A stretch of 64,000 nucleotides of DNA. Source: Rhodotorula mucilaginosa (lineage: Eukaryota; Basidiomycota; Microbotryomycetes; Sporidiobolales; Sporidiobolaceae). Below, one piece after another: positions 1 to 11,854 of the stretch. How positions within the stretch are numbered: position 1 is the stretch's first letter; every line of letters starts with the position of its first letter. The notes below the pieces were generated by a model. The model saw nothing but the letters and a program-made list of their open reading frames with translations, did not search any database and was not told the DNA's origin. Where the stretch lies: assembly GCA_034406715.1 (NCBI GenBank), contig CP137864.1, positions 1,550,001-1,614,000 of the forward strand, written 5' to 3'. Position numbers and translations under genes: made by a program.

Positions 1-768
1 GGGCGTCGTCGAGGAGCGAGACAAGGAGCGCGAGCGCGAGAAGGAAAAGAAGGGAGGGGCTAGGAGAAAGAGAAAGGACGCGCGCGACGACGAGGACGAG
101 GCGAGGTACAAGGAGGAGAAGGAGAGTCGCAGGCTCGACAAGATGGTCTATGCCAGCACGACCGTACCAGAGGTCACGAGCTACCTCGTCGGCGTCGTCC
201 GGAACGGTGAGCTCTCCTTTCAACGGCTGGTCTTCTGCGCGACAACGCAAAGAGCTGACGATTTGCCTGTCGCCTCGCCGCAGATGCGCTCCACCTCAAC
301 CCCGTCAACCACACTTTCCAACTCCGCCCCTCCCTGACCTACCTCGACAACCTCCTCGCCATCGAACGTCGACAAAAGCGCAACGCGCAGGCCGACGACG
401 ATGACGACGACGAAGAGATTTCCGATACCGAGATGAAGAAAGAGGCGGCCAAGGCGGTGCAGGTCTCGATCAAGCAGCAAGAGGCCGGCACGGCAGTCAA
501 GGGACCCCTCGGAGGTGGCAACGGCCGCGCGGACGAGGGCTTGTTTGGTCCGATGCGGGCGGAAGAGGCGGAAGCGTGGAAACCGCTCACGCACTACCAC
601 GCCAACGTGAGCTTTCCCCTACTCTCAATCACCGCTCATGCGCTGACCTGAGGGTTTGTTCTCACCTTGTAGACCAAGCTCGCGTCGGACGCGTTCGATC
701 GCATGTTTGCGCCGGTGGACCAAGATTTGGTCGGCACCACGTCCGCCCGGGATTACCTCCAGGCGTGA
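1..768 (+). CDS. RPC37: RNA polymerase III subunit RPC37/RPC5-like, 3' end only
   Basis: Partial gene; the 5' end lies outside the window. Three coding pieces are visible: 2-206, 284-606 and 673-768, with introns 207-283 and 607-672 (GTGAGC donors, CAG and TAG acceptors) and a TGA stop at 766-768. Joining the first two pieces gives the block LHLNPVNHTFQLRPSLTYLD, which matches the conserved region of POLR3E/RPC5 (human LTPLHGILQLRPSFSYLD). A highly charged KERERE-type stretch precedes it, and an acidic DDDDDDEE segment follows. The C-terminal part reads WKPLTHYHANTKLASDAFDR, in line with the family's WVHLHYY region. Rpc37 pairs with Rpc53 on the Pol III lobe and helps initiation, termination and reinitiation at tRNA and 5S genes (family knowledge). 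The fungal protein normally ends soon after this region, so the stop is believable. Confidence 0.82.
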
Positions 769-1014
769 AAACCTCTCTCGGAATCTCGCGCACATCACAC
801 TGTCTTTTGTACCTCTTCTCGCATATTTCCCGTCGCAACTGCATTCACGTTCCAAACCGCTTTCTCATCACTTGCTCAGGAGCGTCCGCCCGTCGGTCGT
901 TCGTGCACGGACCGCGCCGGACGCCTCTCAGCGTTGGAGGCGAGGACATTCCGCGGACTTCAACCTCTTCCTCTTACATCTCACTACATATACCCTTTGC
1001 AGCCTACACAAAGG

Positions 1015-3590
1015 ATGCCGCTACCCATCGCTGAGCTGTACTCCGAGCCTCGCAGCCCCTTCCTCTTCCGCTCGCTCGCTCCGACCGCTCGGTCTCTCTC
1101 CAGAGCGTCCCAAGTCACCCCGATAACAACACGGACGTCGACAGGACGACGAGTCTCAAAGGCGACGTTCCGCACGTCAGTCTCGTTCAAGCCGACCGAC
1201 GACCCGTTCGCCGCGTTTACGCCGGTTGAAGAAACCTTCGATGCGGATTGGCACTTGGTCCAAGCGGAGGAGGCCCGAAAGTCGCACAGCAGCAGCGAAG
1301 GACACCCCGTATCGAGCGAAGGTATGGCTTCCGGCCGACGACCTGGAACGTTGTCGAATCGCCGAGCGTCGTTCTTGCGCTCGCTTTGGGCGCCGTTCTC
1401 TTCTTCTTCCTCCTCGTCGCCCAAGAAACCGCATCGAAGTCGCTCGGCCGCAGAGCTCTCCATTTCGCGTCCGATGGATCACGCGCCTACCCTGTCCATC
1501 GCGCCTCGGAACCCTGTCGCTGCCCTCGTCTCGATCCGGGAAGCAGAGGCAGCGACAGCCGCGCAGTCCACCAGCAACTACCCTTCCGGAACAAACTCGC
1601 TGCACCGACCTCCGACAGCAGTCTCGAAACGCGCGTCGTTGAGCAACTTCTTCCTCAAGAGAGGGTCGAAAAAGTCGCGCGAGCCGGCGGCGGAACCCAG
1701 TGAGCTCAACGAGATCGGCTTGGCGTTGACGACGGACGAGGTTGCGAGCGCTTCCGTTGCGGCGGCAGCCACACAGCAGCAGCAGGGTCATATGCCTCCT
1801 CGCGCCTCGCTGAGCGCTTCGTTGCCGGTGCCGCGATTGCGTGGTTCGGCTTCGTGGTCGGTCAACGTCAACAGCGCCGCAGGCAGATCGCGCGCAGCGA
1901 GTATCGCGACTGACACACACCACCGTCGTCCTTGCACCGCCAACTTCTGCGTGTCTTCTGTCTCTGACGCGGTACCGACTTCGAAGACGTCCCGGGGATA
2001 CGGCAAAGGAGCCGGTCTCCGCCGCTTGTCGATCTTTGCACTCCTGCCGAGCTTCGCCCCGAGCGCCGAGCCTTCCATGCCGCGGCGGCCGTCTTCTGCC
2101 GCCGCTGCCGGGAGGTTACGGTCCGAAACTTGCGCTTCGCTGCGAAGCGTCCGGTCTCGCGATCCCGCTACCCCTCGACCTCCGCGCTCGGTCGCTCGCC
2201 CGCCTTCCCGGACCCGCCTGCGACCAGACAATGACGCACCTACGCCGTTGCCCTCGATCATCGACGAGTCGTTTTGTACGGTGGACGCTTGCGACTGTCT
2301 AGCAGCGCCAGTCTCGTCCGCTGGACTGCGCAAGCAGTCATCGGCGATTTCCGTGGCTTCGGAGCCCGTTCGGCGGAGTGCAGAATGGCAAAGCTCCTTC
2401 TCCGGCTTCCAACAGGTATGCCATGAGCCTCTATAGATCACTTGAGACTGTTCTAACTTGTTCCGGGCTTGGTAAAGCAGGAACACTCTGCCGATGAAAA
2501 CTCGCGCAGGAGTTCGGACGAAGTATCGGCTCGACTCCTGGCCTCGATCGAACTCGAACGCCGAAGGCTGGTCGCTGAGCGCGAGCGTCTGGTCACGGAC
2601 CTCGGCGCAATCATCCGCGGCGCCGAAGATCGATGCAACCGCCTCTACGAGTCTTCCCTCGGTCGGGCGGGATCTACCTCGTCGCTGTCGATGCAGGAAC
2701 GTCCGACTGGAACGATGTCGCCGTCGTCGCGGCAGTTTGACCTGCGTGACAGCATCATTGAGGAGGACGACGACGACGACGACAACGAAGAGGGCGCTCT
2801 GCAAAGCGCGGACGTCCGTCCCGAGCAGGATCCCGCCCAGGCCATGCTCGTCGCTTGCCAAGAAGCTCTCGAGGCCCTCTCCGTCCGCTTAGCACTCACT
2901 CTGCGCGCTACGGACGACGGACGGAACCTTGATCGGCTGCAAGATTCATGCGACATCTCGCTTGCGACGACCCCGTCCCGTCAATCGGCCCGCAGCAGCG
3001 ATTGTACGCTCGTCGCATCGGCGATTTCGCGACGCACAGACGCAGGTGATACCTCGCCTGCAAGCAAGACGAGGACGCCTCTTTCGCCGTTCCAGCCGAA
3101 GACGCTGATGCTCACGCCCCCCGCCACGCCGGACGAAAGCCGCGTCTCTTCGGCATCCTCGAGCGTCTCCCGATCGCACACCAGATCAAACTCGACGGGT
3201 TCCTTCGGCGGTCAAAGCGTGTTGAGCTGTCGGGCGCGCGGCAGTCCCGTTTCGTCCCCGGCGACACTGAGACCGGCGCATCGGCGCACGCCGTCGTCGG
3301 CGTTCTCGACATCCTCCTGCCGAACATGGTCTGCGGCCGAATCCGACGATGGCAGTTTCGTCAGCTGCGGAGATGGATCGGCTCGTTCTTGCTCCCCGGC
3401 AAGTCGCGCAGAGACACCCGTTCCCAACCTCCTGACCCTCGCGTCAGTTGGTTCGGGGAATGACTGCGCATCGCAGGTCAGTCCGCACTCCTCGCCGCCG
3501 CTCGGACATGGACGACAATCGTCCTGGTCGATCAATGCGCCAGCGGTACCGTTATTCACTCGTGCAAAGTCGCCTCGCTGCCCTGCATAA
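1015..3590 (+). CDS. Ser-rich protein of unknown function
   Basis: Two exons, 1015-2415 and 2481-3590, about 836 aa. The intron (GTATGC donor, CAG acceptor) joins in frame at phase 0. The start is the first ATG of the open frame; the frame extends further upstream but only through non-ATG codons. The protein is low in complexity: Ser/Pro/Arg-rich with many RRXS-like sites. A short charged, probably helical segment (LLASIELERRRLVAERERL, just after the junction) may form a coiled coil. An acidic run EEDDDDDDNEE follows it, then a long Ser/Thr-rich tail. I see no catalytic domain, signal peptide or membrane segment and do not recognise the family. The composition resembles disordered fungal regulatory or cytoskeletal adaptor proteins, but that is only an impression. 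Confidence 0.6.
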
Positions 3591-3771
3591 CAAGTTACGG
3601 ACTGAAGAAGGACCCTGAGCGTAGAACGGGCTATTATCTTTATCTGTTTCTCTTGTAGTGCCGAGTCTTGTCCACACTGATTGTACTGTCATTCAAGCTG
3701 GATTGCACTGCACGCTACGGATCGAAGCGAACTGAGAAGGCTAACCGTCGAAGCGAAGTGCGCCCTCGTGA

Positions 3772-5059
3772 CTATATCCCTCCCCAGGAGGTCTCATTCA
3801 AGCTCGCGTTGGCATCCGGCACCGGGTTTTCTTCCTCGAGGGCGCTCATGAGATCGAAGAACTCGGTCTGCACGGCAGAGGCCGTCTCGCGGCGGAGATG
3901 CTCGACGACGTGTTCGCGCGTTTCGGCGACGCTGGCGCGCAAGGCCGGTGCCAGAGCATCTTCGGACAGACGCGAGTCAAGGTAGCGAAGGTGCGCAGAC
4001 GGAGTAAGATGGCGATAAAGAGTAGCGACGGTCTTTTCAAAGTCTGTCCAGGAGTCGAATCAGCAAAAGATGCCGGGCGGCGATTCGAGTCCTCGTCTCT
4101 GCATACAGTCTGCCCTGGCCAGTGCCTGGTAGTACGAGTCTTGCAGGCTTCGGTAGGCGCGCTGCTCCGTCTGCGGGTCATAAAGCGCCCCCGAGACGGT
4201 ACGCTCAGGCAAAGTCGTGCGAACGGGCGGGACAGCTTGGACAGGCGGGCTCGGCGCTGTCTCCGCGGGAATCATCAGAAAAATCCACACAAGCTTGCGT
4301 CAGTGAAGCTCGGAGCGAGCCGGTAACTTTCGGGAAGTCAAAGCGCACCTTGCGCTTGGGCGGCGGCAGGGGGTGGCGGCGGAAAGTTGCAAAGCAGAAC
4401 GAACGAAGCGATCGGCTCGGCGGGCTGCGCGCCAGGCTGGACGGGGTCGCGAACGACGAGGGTGAACTTGAGTGGACCTGTACCGGTCTCTGAGGGTGAT
4501 TGGGAGAGGACGAGGGATTCGCTCGACGGTTAGACGTGCCTCGTGCCTGTCGTCGTCACGAGACCGCACCTCTTAACGAGGTAGAGGTGCAGGAAAGCCG
4601 AGCATGCTCACCGATCTTGCTTGCCAGACTCGCCCAGCGTTGTTGATCAGGGACGAGCAAAGACGAGCCGATCAAGGTCGTCGGACTCTGCGCTCCGCCC
4701 TGCTGAATCCAGCACGTCCCGACACTCGGAGCCGGGTTCGGACGACCGTCGTGCCAAACAACGGCGAACCGAAGTCCCGGAGTGAGCTGCTGCACGTCGT
4801 AGTGCGCCGTGTAGGCCTTGGACGAATGCGTGAAAACACTGGCGGGACGGAGCAAAGTCTTTTCCTTCACGACAAGCTGGACCGTCCAGCCCGCCGCGGT
4901 GAGCGGCGGGAGAGCGCTTTGATCGTACGAGCCGCCTCGGTCATATGATTGGGTGAACCGCGGAGGGTAAGTCAGAGAAAGAGACGATCGAGTCTTTGCT
5001 TTCTTCGGCTCCCCTGTTCCGTCCGCAAATTGACACAGTCCAGGCGAGACAAGCTGCAT
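3772..5059 (-). CDS. unknown protein, four exons
   Basis: Reading the minus strand, exons are 5059-4612, 4489-4349, 4256-4107 and 4043-3772, about 336 aa. All three joins keep frame; donors are GTGAGC, GTGCGC and GTATGC. The N-terminal third has beta-like blocks such as GWTVQLVVKEKTLLRP and GLRFAVVWHDGRPNP. A second beta-like block (GPLKFTLVVRDPVQ) and a Pro/Ala linker follow. The last third looks helical and charged (TREHVVEHLRRETASAVQTE). A beta head followed by a coiled tail recalls the XLF/XRCC4 plan, but I cannot match diagnostic residues and make no such claim. The ATG lies only 64 nt after the stop of the upstream gene on the same strand. Product not recognised. Confidence 0.55.
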
Positions 5060-5123
5060 AGACTACGCTGACCACGAGACGCTACAGATAGACAGTAACA
5101 AGAACGGCACGGCCATTTCGTGC

Positions 5124-6641
5124 TCATTCGGACGAAGGTTCGCGGTATTGGCCAGGCGCGGTTTTCTTGCGGCGCAGCCTGTTGACTGTGCCAGGAGCGG
5201 CTTGGCGCCTTGGATCGGTCGAGGTTTCCCCTTGCACCGTGTGGAAAGCAGGGGTGACAAGCGACGATCGGTCCGAGGCCTGCTCGGAAGCCGTCGATGT
5301 GTCTCCGTCCGGCTGCGCGGTCTCCTTGCCGAACTGCTCGAGCGTGCGAAGTTCCTCCACCTGCAGGAGCTGCTGCGCTTCTTGCGAGGTCGAAAGGAGG
5401 TGGATGAACTTGCTCTTCTGGTCCGCTGTCAGAAGAGAAACCAGGAGGCGGTTCGAGAGGCGGAGAAAGTCGAGCGCGGGCGTGAGCTCATGCGGCAGCG
5501 TCTCCTCGCGTTCGTCCTCCGGAGCGAGCTTGATCCCCAGTGGACTCGCCGTGTGCGCCGTGACGCGAGAAGGAACCACCGTGAGCAGTTCGAGTTGACG
5601 CTTAGTGACGAAATGCCACGCAAAGACGCAAACCGGCGCCGATTCGTCTACCGCGGCGACATCGCTGGAGTTGACGTAACCGTAGCTGTTGCAACGGGTG
5701 CAGCCATCGAGATGAGATATTGTAGCTGAGACAAGGGGGATCGATCAAGCTCACCCGAGCTGCGCATCATGCTTCAGGTGGCAGCGAAAGATTTTGAGCT
5801 CCGCGCAGTGGGTGGCAGTCTCGGCCAGGGTCGACGCAGGCGCTGGAGGGCGTTCGTCGAGTCGTGGTTCAGTACATTGACTCTAACACGTCTATGAGGC
5901 GAGTGAAGAACGTACGTCCGAGCTCGCCATCGATGTACCAGTCCAGCCCGGGCAAGTCGAGCACGGCGCCTCCGGTCGCAAACACTTTGCACCACGGCTT
6001 CCATGTAGGACAGTCGTCAGCGCAAGTCGAGCATGCGACGAGGATGACTACTTACTTGCTCGTCCGGCAAATGAAGGAACGCCACATAAGCTTCGAGTCC
6101 CTCGACGGGCTTGAGGGTGCGGTCGCGATGGAAGAGGACCCGAATCGGCTCGTCGTTAGCCTGGACGTACGTGACGACCTGCCCATTCTCCAGCTCGGCC
6201 GGCCTGTGTTCAACGAGAAGCTTGGAAACCGGAGAAGCTTCGGCCGAGGCTGCGTGCGTGGCTGGAGGAGGAAGAGGACCGCCGTCTTGACCTGCCGCGG
6301 GGGAGATGGGCGGCGAGGGCAGCTCGCGGACGGCGAGAGCGGCTCGGAATCCAGAGTGTTCATGCCTGCGGGTGACGTGCAGCCAGGATGAGCGCGCCGC
6401 GGATCGCGAGAAGGCTAGGGAGCGAGCAGAGGAAAGGCGAGACTGACGTGAGCATTTCGAGGCGAGCGAGATCTTACGCGGGGTGTACGAAGACGCAGCA
6501 CGCAGCACACTCAACGCCGTGAGACCTTATGCACGCTTCCAGAGCGCACGAGCCGCAAGTGCTGGCGGAGGGTGTGCGGTGCGGGAGAGAAAGAGGAACG
6601 AGAGGGCCAGACTCGACTCCTTGATCGCGCTTGAACGCCAT
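5124..6641 (-). CDS. unknown protein, five exons
   Basis: Minus-strand exons: 6641-6478, 6365-6056, 5997-5916, 5842-5755 and 5685-5124, about 401 aa. The frame is kept across every join. Exon 1 carries a Cys-rich segment (STCGSCALEACIRSHGVECA) that could bind a metal. The middle is globular-looking (QVVTYVQANDEPIRVLFHRD, WCKVFATGGAVLDLPGLDWY, CVFAWHFVTKRQLELLTVVP), and a Leu/Gln-rich helical C-terminal region (SKFIHLLSTSQEAQQLLQVE) follows. The tail is Lys/Arg-rich. The first acceptor is ambiguous between two in-frame AGs 45 nt apart, and the second is an unusual AAG. I do not recognise the family. Aromatic-rich, non-repetitive exons with consistent phases argue for a real gene. Confidence 0.58.
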
Positions 6642-6731
6642 GCTCCCTAACCCTAGCGAGCAACAGACGGAATACAACAAGGGGCCACGAAAGGACTGAC
6701 TACAGTAAAGCAAAGCAAAGGGTGCCCATGC

Positions 6732-8595
6732 TCAGTGTCGCGCACGTTTCGTCGAAACTGTGGAAGACGCGACCGAGGCAGAGCGCTTGTTCTGCAAGTG
6801 ACCACAACCCAGTCAGCGCTCAGTGCTACGGGGACGTCTCGAAAGCATGTGTAGACTCACCCTGTTGGCATGCCCCTTCGAGTCGTCCTCGTCTTCGCCC
6901 TTGATGACCGGTTCCTCCTCGCCGAGCAGCTGCGACCGCTTCTTCTTGTGCACGCGGATCTCGCCCTGGATGCGGTCGACGGCCTTCTTGAGTTCAAGCA
7001 TCTGCGACAACGCAGCCTGCAAGTCGTCGAGCTTCGAGATGTTGCCCTTGGTCGGCATGATGAGCGAGGTCGAGAGGCCCGTTTCGGTGAGGGCGGCAGA
7101 GACCTTGTTCGCGAGGCCGGACTTAATGGGCGCGAGGCGTCCGGATCGGAGTTGCGAAGGAGGCGCGTTCGAAGCTTTCGGGGCAATCCCGGTCGGAATC
7201 GGATGCCTTTCGATGCAGAGCGCAGCGTCTGCGAAGGGGGAGCGCGCACTCAGGCCAAGGTCAGTCGCGAACCTCCACCATGTTGCGCCAGAACTGCAGA
7301 TCGACGCAAACGCACCTTCCGCAGCCGTGATCCTGCGCTTGCTACCTTCTCCAGCCCAACCTTCCGGCAACGCGTTGACGCCGGCAACCATCTCCCAGCC
7401 CGGACCCTTCTTGCGCTTCTCGGCGTCCTTTGCGCTCTGACTGATCCCCTTGACTCCGCCGCCCACCCCGAGCTGGACTCCCGAACCGGCAATGCCGACG
7501 CCCTCCCGCCCGCCGAGCAGATGCAGGAGCTCGGCACGCTCCGATGCGATCTTGTGGTAGTTTTGCTCGATCCGGCGCGACTCGACGTAGAGGAAATCTT
7601 CCTCTGCGATCTGAGCCGGCGTCCGCGAGAGAAGCGACCGCAAGTAGTTCTTCCGCTCCGTTTCGCGGTCTGCGCACGGCGGAACGGGAGTCAGTACGTG
7701 GAAAGGCGCCAGACGCTGTTCGACACGAGAACTTACTGATGTCGAAGCTGAACGAGGCAACCGTGTCTTGCCGCGCCTTGTCCGCCTTTTCCTTCTCTGC
7801 CGGATCTGCCACTTCAGGAGCAGGGCGGTTCGCTGCGAGGGTCCGGCACACGGCATAGTAGCGGTTCTTGAGCTCCTGCACGTCCGGGAAGAAAACAGCA
7901 CGTCAGCGCGAGCGAGGCTGTCGACTGCGTAATTCCAATACGCACGTCGACGCTGCGCTCTTTCGGGAGTTCCCAACGGTCTGCCATGACGATGAAGCGC
8001 AAGTCGTACTGGCGAGCGAGCGAAAAGAGGTGGTCCGTCTCTGGCTTGGTCCAGTCGTCGACTGCAGGAGGTCAAGTAAGTCTCGGCCTGCGATCAATCT
8101 AGTGCAAGCGACTCGGTACGGACCTTTGAGCCAAGCATCGTACTCTGCGTCGTTGTACGAGTACGGCTGACTGCTCGTGTTGAACTTTGCGAACTTGTTG
8201 TCGGGCGCACCATCGACGAGCGTCGATGTGAGGTCCTTGACCCAGTGCCGCAGGACGAGTTTCCGCCTCGCCTGCGTCTCGGCGTCCGCGTCTCCGGACA
8301 AGGCGGCCGCCCTCGCCGGGTTCGTGAAGCCGATGCGACTCCAGTGGGCCGGCCTGCGGACGGCTTTGGTGCGCTCCTTGAACTTGGGCTTGACGGGTTG
8401 CGCGAGCGCGAGCGCGGGCTGATTGTCCCCGATGAGGGCGTACAGCTCCCTCGTGATGCCGTCGAGCCTCTTGGCGGGTGGACCGGGCGGACCGCCGCCT
8501 CGGCGACTGCTCGGAGCGGGTTGCAGCAGCGACGACGACGACGCGGTCGGCGCCGGTCCAAGCTGCATGATGTCGCGCACATCTCGCGAGGTCAT
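6732..8595 (-). CDS. SWC4: SWC4/EAF2 (DMAP1 homologue), SWR1 and NuA4 subunit
   Basis: Six minus-strand exons: 8595-8124, 8061-7946, 7875-7737, 7669-7316, 7228-6861 and 6791-6732; about 502 aa. The start MTSRDVRDIMQL is the family start, and GITRELYALIGDNQPALAL follows. The SANT/Myb-like block is assembled across exons: DDWTKPETDHLFSLARQYDL, RFIVMADRWELP, then ELKNRYYAVCRTL. A helical region with NYLRSLLSRTPAQIAEEDFL follows, and the C-terminus is basic (KRSASVASSTVSTKRARH). The yeast protein belongs to both SWR1 (H2A.Z deposition) and NuA4 (H4 acetylation), where the SANT domain helps nucleosome contact (family knowledge). One donor is GTCCGT rather than GTRNGT. All joins keep frame. Confidence 0.93.
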
Positions 8596-9022
8596 CCTGC
8601 CACTCGTGCGTCTGTTTGGCGCCTCGTGTGCCTCTCTAGCGCTGGTCGAGGTGAGTGGACGACGGCGAGGGCGAGCCCATTTGAGGTTCTCCCTGTCTTT
8701 CTCCACTTTGCGCGGAACGGGAGAAGGGACTGCGTACTGCCGCCTTGTGCGTCCGTATAGGCGTACTGGGCGGCCTTTCTTATCAGAAGTGTCATACAGC
8801 ATGATAACAGCATTGACTAGCTTCATGTCCGAGAGGAAATCGGCACGTTGTCGTGTCGATCTCGCTGCGGCCTGATCCGACTTTTCTCTCTGATCTCTCT
8901 CTCTCACAGTCCAGCTCCTACAGACCAGACAGTGAGTCGAGACATACAGCAGTAACCATACCGTCTCCGCCGCGCAATCCGCTGACCGCCGGCCTCCCTG
9001 CGTGTGCCCTCTGCTCCACCAG
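8596..9022. promoter_or_regulatory. divergent intergenic region, SWC4 / hexose-6-P epimerase
   Basis: 427 bp between two divergent start codons, so probably a shared bidirectional promoter. A pyrimidine-rich tract (about 8880-8930) lies roughly 100 nt upstream of the plus-strand ATG, a common fungal core-promoter feature. No clear TATA box seen. Confidence 0.4.
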
Positions 9023-10191
9023 ATGCCGATCGCACCGTCATCCGACACTGTCACCCTCTCGCTCGGCTCGTCCAGCGTCGTCGTCGCCCTCAAGGTATGC
9101 ACACAATGGTCTTTAAGCGTCGCGCTCTGGCCGTCTCACTGCTCCTCCGGCCGAACGGCTGCGAGACATGAACCGCGCTGACCAACGGCCCCACCTCGCT
9201 GTTGTCTGCACGCAACGGCCTCGTAGGGCGCGACCGTCATCTCGTACCAGCACGCCGGCCAAGAGCGACTCTTCCTCTCCTCGAAAGCCGACATCCGCAC
9301 CTCGGACCCGAACGCCATCCGCGGCGGCGTCCCCATCTGCTGGCCCGTCTTTGGCCCACCTCCCGCCGACAACGCGCTCTACGCCAAGCTGAAACAGCAC
9401 GGGTTCGCAAGGACGAGCGTCTGGAAGTTTGACGAGAGCCAGTCGAAGAGCTCGGAGGAAGAGGTCAAGGCCGTCTTTAGTGAGCCCCCATCCGTTTCAT
9501 CCCATGTTCCTTCGGCCGCGCATCCGCTGACGATGCTGTGTTCCCCGAACGCAGCTCTGCAACCGACGGAACAGATCCGAGCAGTCTGGTCTCTTCCCTT
9601 CCGCCTGACCTACACCGTCCACCTCTTGCCGTACTCGCTCCGGCTCTCTCTCAACGTGCAAAACCCGACCGACGCTGTCGCGTCACTGCCGTTCCAAGCT
9701 CTCCTGCACGCCTACTTCCGCCTCCCCGAAGGTGTCCTCCCGCCGCAGACTCTCGTCTCTCCGTTGGAAAACCTGGCCTACAACGACAAAGTGACGGGCG
9801 AGCAAAAAGTCAACGAGTCGCGCAAGGTCGTCGATGTCGATGGGCCCAAGGGCGAAGTCGACCGCGTGTACTTCCGCGCACCGGATGAGCTCACGATCGC
9901 GTACAAGGGACGGACAGACTCGGTCAAGGTCACCAAGAACAACTTGCCGGATGCGGTCGTGAGTCTTTGTTTGCGAATTGATTGCACCCCGCCGTCTTGT
10001 TCGCCCTCGACTGACCCATCACCGTCCATCAGCTGTGGAACCCCGGTCCCGAGAAGGGCAAGACGATCAAAGACATGCACGAGAACGGCGTCGAATCGTA
10101 CATCTGCCTCGAGCCGGGCCTGACTGAACCGTTCCAGTACCTCGAGGCGGGCGAGTCTTGGCACGGCGACATGGAGATCTCCTTCGCGTGA
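9023..10191 (+). CDS. glucose-6-phosphate 1-epimerase (YMR099C-like)
   Basis: Four exons: 9023-9094, 9227-9479, 9555-9958 and 10033-10191; 295 aa, close to the yeast enzyme. Family hallmarks are readable: GATVISYQHAGQERLFLSSK near the N-terminus, then IRGGVPICWPVFGPPP (the substrate-binding region of hexose-6-phosphate mutarotases). QHGFARTSVWK and LWNPGPEKGKTIKDM come later, and the C-terminus reads ESYICLEPG with AGESWHGDMEI. It interconverts the alpha and beta anomers of glucose-6-phosphate in the cytosol (EC 5.1.3.15) and belongs to the aldose-1-epimerase fold. No targeting signal. The first coding exon holds only 24 codons. Confidence 0.93.
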
Positions 10192-10363
10192 CTACCTGGC
10201 GGAGGATCGAAAAGTGGCAAGCTGTAGATAGAAGCTAGTTGACAACTTCACCGTGTCAAGCCGGAGCAGAGAGAGAAAGGCAGCCGAAACCTCAGACCAA
10301 GCTGATGCAAAATGCAATCGCAATCTCCCGAGACATGCCCTACTTTCGAGGCCCCGAACCGGC

Positions 10364-11854
10364 TCAGTCATCGTCCGAGCTATCGTAGAGGATCTGTCCC
10401 TGACCCACTGCCGGCTCGTCGAGTCTCGCATACGCCCTCTGCAGCCCGGTGGGGTTGACGACTGAAGGCGCCGTCGTGGTCTTCTCGCAGAAGTTGTCGT
10501 CCTCCTCCGAATCGGACGAGCCGACACCGCCGTCCGCGGCAGCCCAGACATCCTTTTCGAGCCTGCGCAAAGATCAAATGAAGATGATGTCAGATCTGGA
10601 GCCGAAATCGTGAAGGGGTGCTGGCCGCAGGCGAGCTCACTCCTGAAGAGAGGGACAATCTTGTCAGTCAAGAGCTCCGTCATCGCGACGTTGAGAGCAG
10701 GTCACAGAAGACCTCGATCTCGGCGTCCAGTTGGAAGTGGCTCGACTCACTGCACGCGGCATCGATTCTGTCGGATCCCGCGCCCGGTCTTGGCACGAGC
10801 GGCAGAGTGCCCCTGAGGATTTCTTCTTCTGCGCCGCATACGAGCTATGATCAGCAGGTGTCAAGCGAGTTTGAAACGGCAATCGATTCCGAGACCGCTG
10901 ACCATGGCGTGCGAAAAGTCGGACGGAGCTTTGTCCTTCTTGCACTCCGAGCTGTTCGTGGACCTTGCGAAGTGTCAGTATGCGGAGCGAGAGCAAAATG
11001 AGCAGGAGGTTTGGACGGACCAGTAGACCGAGTTGCGCTGTTGCACGCCGCAGCAAGCGTCGCAGAGAGGCAAATCTGGTGGCGGGATCGAAACGTTCAG
11101 CTCGTCACGCTGGACCGCACCCCGCAAGCCCGGAGACGAACCACTGATCGTCACCTCCTTCCGCCGTATGTGCGCCGTTCGCTGCTTCGACTGAGCCTGC
11201 GAAAGTTGTCTCGAACTGAAGTTGCTCCGTGGCAAGACCTGCGAGCAAAAGCAATCTCTTTCCAGCTGGCGCAAATCCGGAAAGGGATCGAAAGGGAGAT
11301 TCACCTCTCGGCAATGTCCACAGGGACTTTTTCGCACAGTGTCAGCTTGTAGGGTTCCGTTTAGCGGAGAAAGCTATAGAAAGCAGAGTCACAGTCGAGC
11401 GTCGCGGGTGAAGAAGATCTGGCGGAGCGCCCGATTAACGGGTCAGCCGTTGCTCTCATATGTAAAAGGTTTCGTTGAAAAGGGGGCGCACCTGATTGAG
11501 GTCGATCCCTGGGATCGGACTCTGTCACCGCACAACCTTTGCAAGTCAGTCGACCTGAATCTCGCCCCACACGGAGAGAGAGAGACGCACCTCTTGCTTC
11601 ATCAACGTCCGCTGGTCCGCCCACGACTGGACGGACGAGCTTCTCTTGATACCGAGGGGATCGAGAAGCGGCGAAGGGGAAGGAGCGGCCGGGCCGTGCA
11701 GCGGCGTCGCTGCTGAAGACGTCGACGCCGCTCCTGCTGTTGGTCCGAGGGGAGTGGACGGTACGGACGGCGTCGCCGACTGCCTTTTGACGCGGCTAGC
11801 GAGCAGGAGCCTTGGATCGGTCGGTACATCGAGCGAGCTTCGAGAGCGCGGCAT
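10364..11854 (-). CDS. unknown multi-exon protein, internal structure uncertain
   Basis: The first coding exon (11854 down to about 11592) is clear: MPRSRSSLDVPTDPRLLLA, then a Ser/Pro/Ala-rich stretch and SVQSWADQRTLMKQE before a GTGCGT donor. A 30-nt exon (about 11521-11492, SPIPGIDLNQ) fits next. The last exon 10562-10364 is also clear: LEKDVWAAADGGVGSSDSEE, ending GQILYDSSDDD and stop. The pieces between (about 11440-10570) include CxxC-bearing or acidic segments in competing frames, such as FQLDAEIEVFCDLLSTS and MTELLTDKIVPLFR, and I could not settle one chain. An acidic tail and Ser-rich head suggest a nuclear regulatory or complex subunit, but the family is not recognised. Confidence 0.45.

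Noticed and set aside
934-1014. Upstream extension of the first Ser-rich protein
   Set aside because: The frame continues upstream but only through TTG and similar codons; the first ATG is at 1015.
5041-5130. Fusion of the two unknown genes at 3772-5059 and 5124-6641 by an intron
   Set aside because: No donor/acceptor pair around 5040-5140 keeps frame across the junction, so they are listed as two genes.
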